A stretch of DNA of 7,886 bases from an uncultured Oscillospiraceae bacterium. GTDB taxonomy: Bacteria; Bacillota; Clostridia; Oscillospirales; Acutalibacteraceae. The notes under the pieces are model-generated. The model was given only the letters and a program-made list of their open reading frames with translations, had not been told where the DNA came from and searched no databases. Below are positions 6,598 through 7,886 of the stretch, one piece after another. The stretch spans positions 1 to 7,886 of the forward strand of contig CABUAS010000080.1 of NCBI GenBank assembly GCA_902489595.1. The letters are read 5' to 3'. The position numbers and the translations under genes are program-made. Every line of letters starts with the position of its first letter. The first letter of the stretch is position 1.

Positions 6598-7824
6598 TCA
6601 GAATGTGATAAGTTCGTTAAAAAGTTTGATAGCGTAACCGTCAGTCATACCGGAAATGAAATCTATGATTGCCTGAACATAAATTCCTTTTGTTTCAAGA
6701 CTGCTGTAAAGTTTTGTATTTTCATACAAAAGAGCCTTTTCTTTTCTGTCTTCGGGAACAATATCAAAATCAATATATTTTACAAGCCACTCTTTAAAAT
6801 CTGCCGCAAGCGAGGGATAATAGGCTTTCATTTTATCAAGTTCATTCAGCGTATCGGCTCCGCTGTAAACACTGTAAAGCGTGTTGAAAATTGAATTAAT
6901 AACAAGTTTTGCATAATCCTCAAAATGCTTCAATCTTGCGTTATCATAAATTTTTTCATAATTAAACTGTTTGATTTCTTTAAGATAGCCTGCATATTCA
7001 TCGCTAAGGCATATTCCCTTTTCGGGACTGCTGTTGCGGCACACATCCGAAACAAGGCTGTGAATAATGACAGTCGTATTAACTGCATCGTTTTTAAAGC
7101 GTTTTGCAAAATTTTCAAGCTGTTTCAAATCGTCTTTATCAAGAAATCCGAGCCTTTTGGCATCTTCAATATCTCTGCCGACATAGGCAATTTTATCGGC
7201 GAGTTTAACAACACAGCCTTCCCACGTAACGGCTTCAAATTTACCCGGCTTATCAAATTCATCAAGCGTTATAAACTCAGTTCTCGGCTTCAGACAATTT
7301 GAATCAATTTCACCGCAGTGAGAGATAATGCCGTCCCTTACTGCGTAAGTTAAATTCAGATTCTGATAATGCATATTTTCATTTTCAAGCAATTCAATGC
7401 CCTCAACAAATCTAACGCCGTTTTGCTCATGCCAGAAATCTTTTTTAAGATATTCACGGGTGAGCGCTTTTATCATATTCTCACCTTTATGGCCGAACGG
7501 CGCATGGCCGAGGTCATGGCCGATTGAAATTGCCTTTGTTAAATCGGTATTGAGTCCGAGAGCAGTTGCAATAGTATAGCTTACCGATTCAACATGGGCA
7601 ACATGCTCCATTCGGGTGCATATATGGTCATTTTCAATATTATAAAAAACCTGTGTTTTATGCTTTAAACGTCTGTAAGCAAGTGAATGAAGGATTCGTG
7701 TGTAATCACGGGCAAATTCGTTGCGAACATCATCTTTTTTACCGTACAGTTCTTTTTCCCGGCTTATCAGTTTATCCCAGTTCGGATTACCTTTAACAGC
7801 AGATACTGCTTTAAATGAATACAT
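6598..7824 (-). CDS. dgt: dGTPase-like HD-domain triphosphohydrolase
   Basis: A 408-residue protein with start ATG at 7824. It matches the deoxyguanosinetriphosphate triphosphohydrolase-like family, whose members hydrolyse dGTP or other dNTPs to the deoxynucleoside plus triphosphate in the cytoplasm. Visible signatures are AYRRLKHKTQVF (49-60), the HD metal ligands H74 (TRMEHVAHVE), H103-D104 (GHDLGHAPFGH) and D210 (KLADKIAYVGRDIED), HEQNGVRFVE (132-141), and the conserved C-terminal DFISGMTDGYAIKLF (388-402). All key residues are intact. The frame is open upstream to an ATG at 7878, but 7824 is chosen because a near-perfect ribosome binding site precedes it and the family similarity starts after it. 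It converges on the symporter gene. Its substrate range cannot be told from sequence; the symbol is given by family. Confidence 0.9.
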   Translation of the reverse strand: MYSFKAVSAVKGNPNWDKLISREKELYGKKDDVRNEFARDYTRILHSLAYRRLKHKTQVFYNIENDHICTRMEHVAHVESVSYTIATALGLNTDLTKAISIGHDLGHAPFGHKGENMIKALTREYLKKDFWHEQNGVRFVEGIELLENENMHYQNLNLTYAVRDGIISHCGEIDSNCLKPRTEFITLDEFDKPGKFEAVTWEGCVVKLADKIAYVGRDIEDAKRLGFLDKDDLKQLENFAKRFKNDAVNTTVIIHSLVSDVCRNSSPEKGICLSDEYAGYLKEIKQFNYEKIYDNARLKHFEDYAKLVINSIFNTLYSVYSGADTLNELDKMKAYYPSLAADFKEWLVKYIDFDIVPEDRKEKALLYENTKLYSSLETKGIYVQAIIDFISGMTDGYAIKLFNELITF

Positions 7825-7827
7825 AAA

Positions 7828-7835
7828 ATCACCTC
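7828..7835 (-). promoter_or_regulatory. Ribosome binding site deciding the dGTPase-family start
   Basis: GAGGTGAT on the minus strand, with its AGGTG core 5 nt before the ATG at 7824. It is a near-full match to the 16S rRNA 3' end. It argues against the longer start at 7878, which has no comparable site in view. Confidence 0.85.
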
Positions 7836-7860
7836 GTATAATAAAGTAGTAGTTATTAGA

Positions 7861-7876
7861 GTCCCTCTCCAGGGAC
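7861..7876. other. Small perfect hairpin upstream of the dGTPase-family gene
   Basis: GTCCCT (7861-7866) and AGGGAC (7871-7876) form a 6-bp stem with a 4-nt loop. It lies 37 bp upstream of the start codon, near the window edge. There is no U-tract on either side, so it is not a clear terminator; it may be a leader stem or part of an element beyond the edge. No good promoter is visible between it and the gene: a TATTAT at 7838-7843 is too close to the ribosome binding site to serve as a -10. Confidence 0.4.
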
Positions 7877-7886
7877 AAATATGCTA

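Noticed and set aside
6925..7302. 125-codon plus-strand frame opposite the dGTPase-family gene
   Set aside because: It is a shadow of a well-supported HD-domain gene; no ribosome binding site or family motif.
6598..7878. Longer dGTPase-family start at 7878
   Set aside because: The extra 18 residues match nothing in the family and would be read across a hairpin; the strong ribosome binding site points to 7824.
1..7886. tRNA, rRNA or riboswitch genes
   Set aside because: No cloverleaf, rRNA core sequence or known riboswitch motif was seen; the predicted leaders of the three genes with visible promoters are only about 22-35 nt long.

Overview
This window is AT-rich DNA from a low-GC Gram-positive bacterium, most likely an anaerobic gut member of the Clostridia (Ruminococcus/Oscillospirales-like). 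The evidence is strong AGGTG-type ribosome binding sites, sigma-A-type promoters, secreted enzymes ending in S-layer homology (SLH) modules, a GPH-family sugar symporter, and a structured intergenic repeat of a kind I recall as common in these genomes. The genus cannot be fixed from the sequence alone.

Layout. Positions 1-2478 (minus strand) hold most of a secreted zinc carboxypeptidase: signal peptide, N-terminal region, peptidase M14 domain, two fibronectin type III domains and SLH modules. The reading frame is open at the left edge, so its C-terminus is missing. Positions 2479-2854 are non-coding and hold, in plus-strand order, the carboxypeptidase promoter, a minus-strand terminator, and a mosaic of palindromic repeats (about 2601-2849) that begins 5 bp after the stop codon of the next gene. 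Positions 2855-4882 (minus) encode a secreted transglutaminase-like protein with three SLH modules and a TTG start. Positions 4883-5081 form a divergent promoter region. Positions 5082-6551 (plus) encode a 12-helix GPH cation:sugar symporter. A hairpin at 6563-6591 lies between it and the convergent dGTPase-family HD hydrolase gene at 6598-7824 (minus).

How the genes relate. The two minus-strand enzymes are each predicted to be exported, cleaved after a FA|D-type site, and held on the cell surface by near-identical SLH anchors. They therefore look like a pair of surface hydrolases sharing one anchoring cassette, although each appears to have its own promoter. The symporter and the dGTPase look like ordinary metabolic genes with no visible functional link to the pair.

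The most notable feature is a perfect direct repeat. Bases 1-342 match 2975-3316 with no mismatch and no gap, covering 114 codons of SLH sequence in both genes, with a sharp break at 342/343. This points to recent gene conversion or duplication of an SLH cassette, and it offers a substrate for recombination that would delete 2974 bp. I see no strong evidence for a wholly new system; the anchor-cassette exchange and the palindrome mosaic are the best leads.
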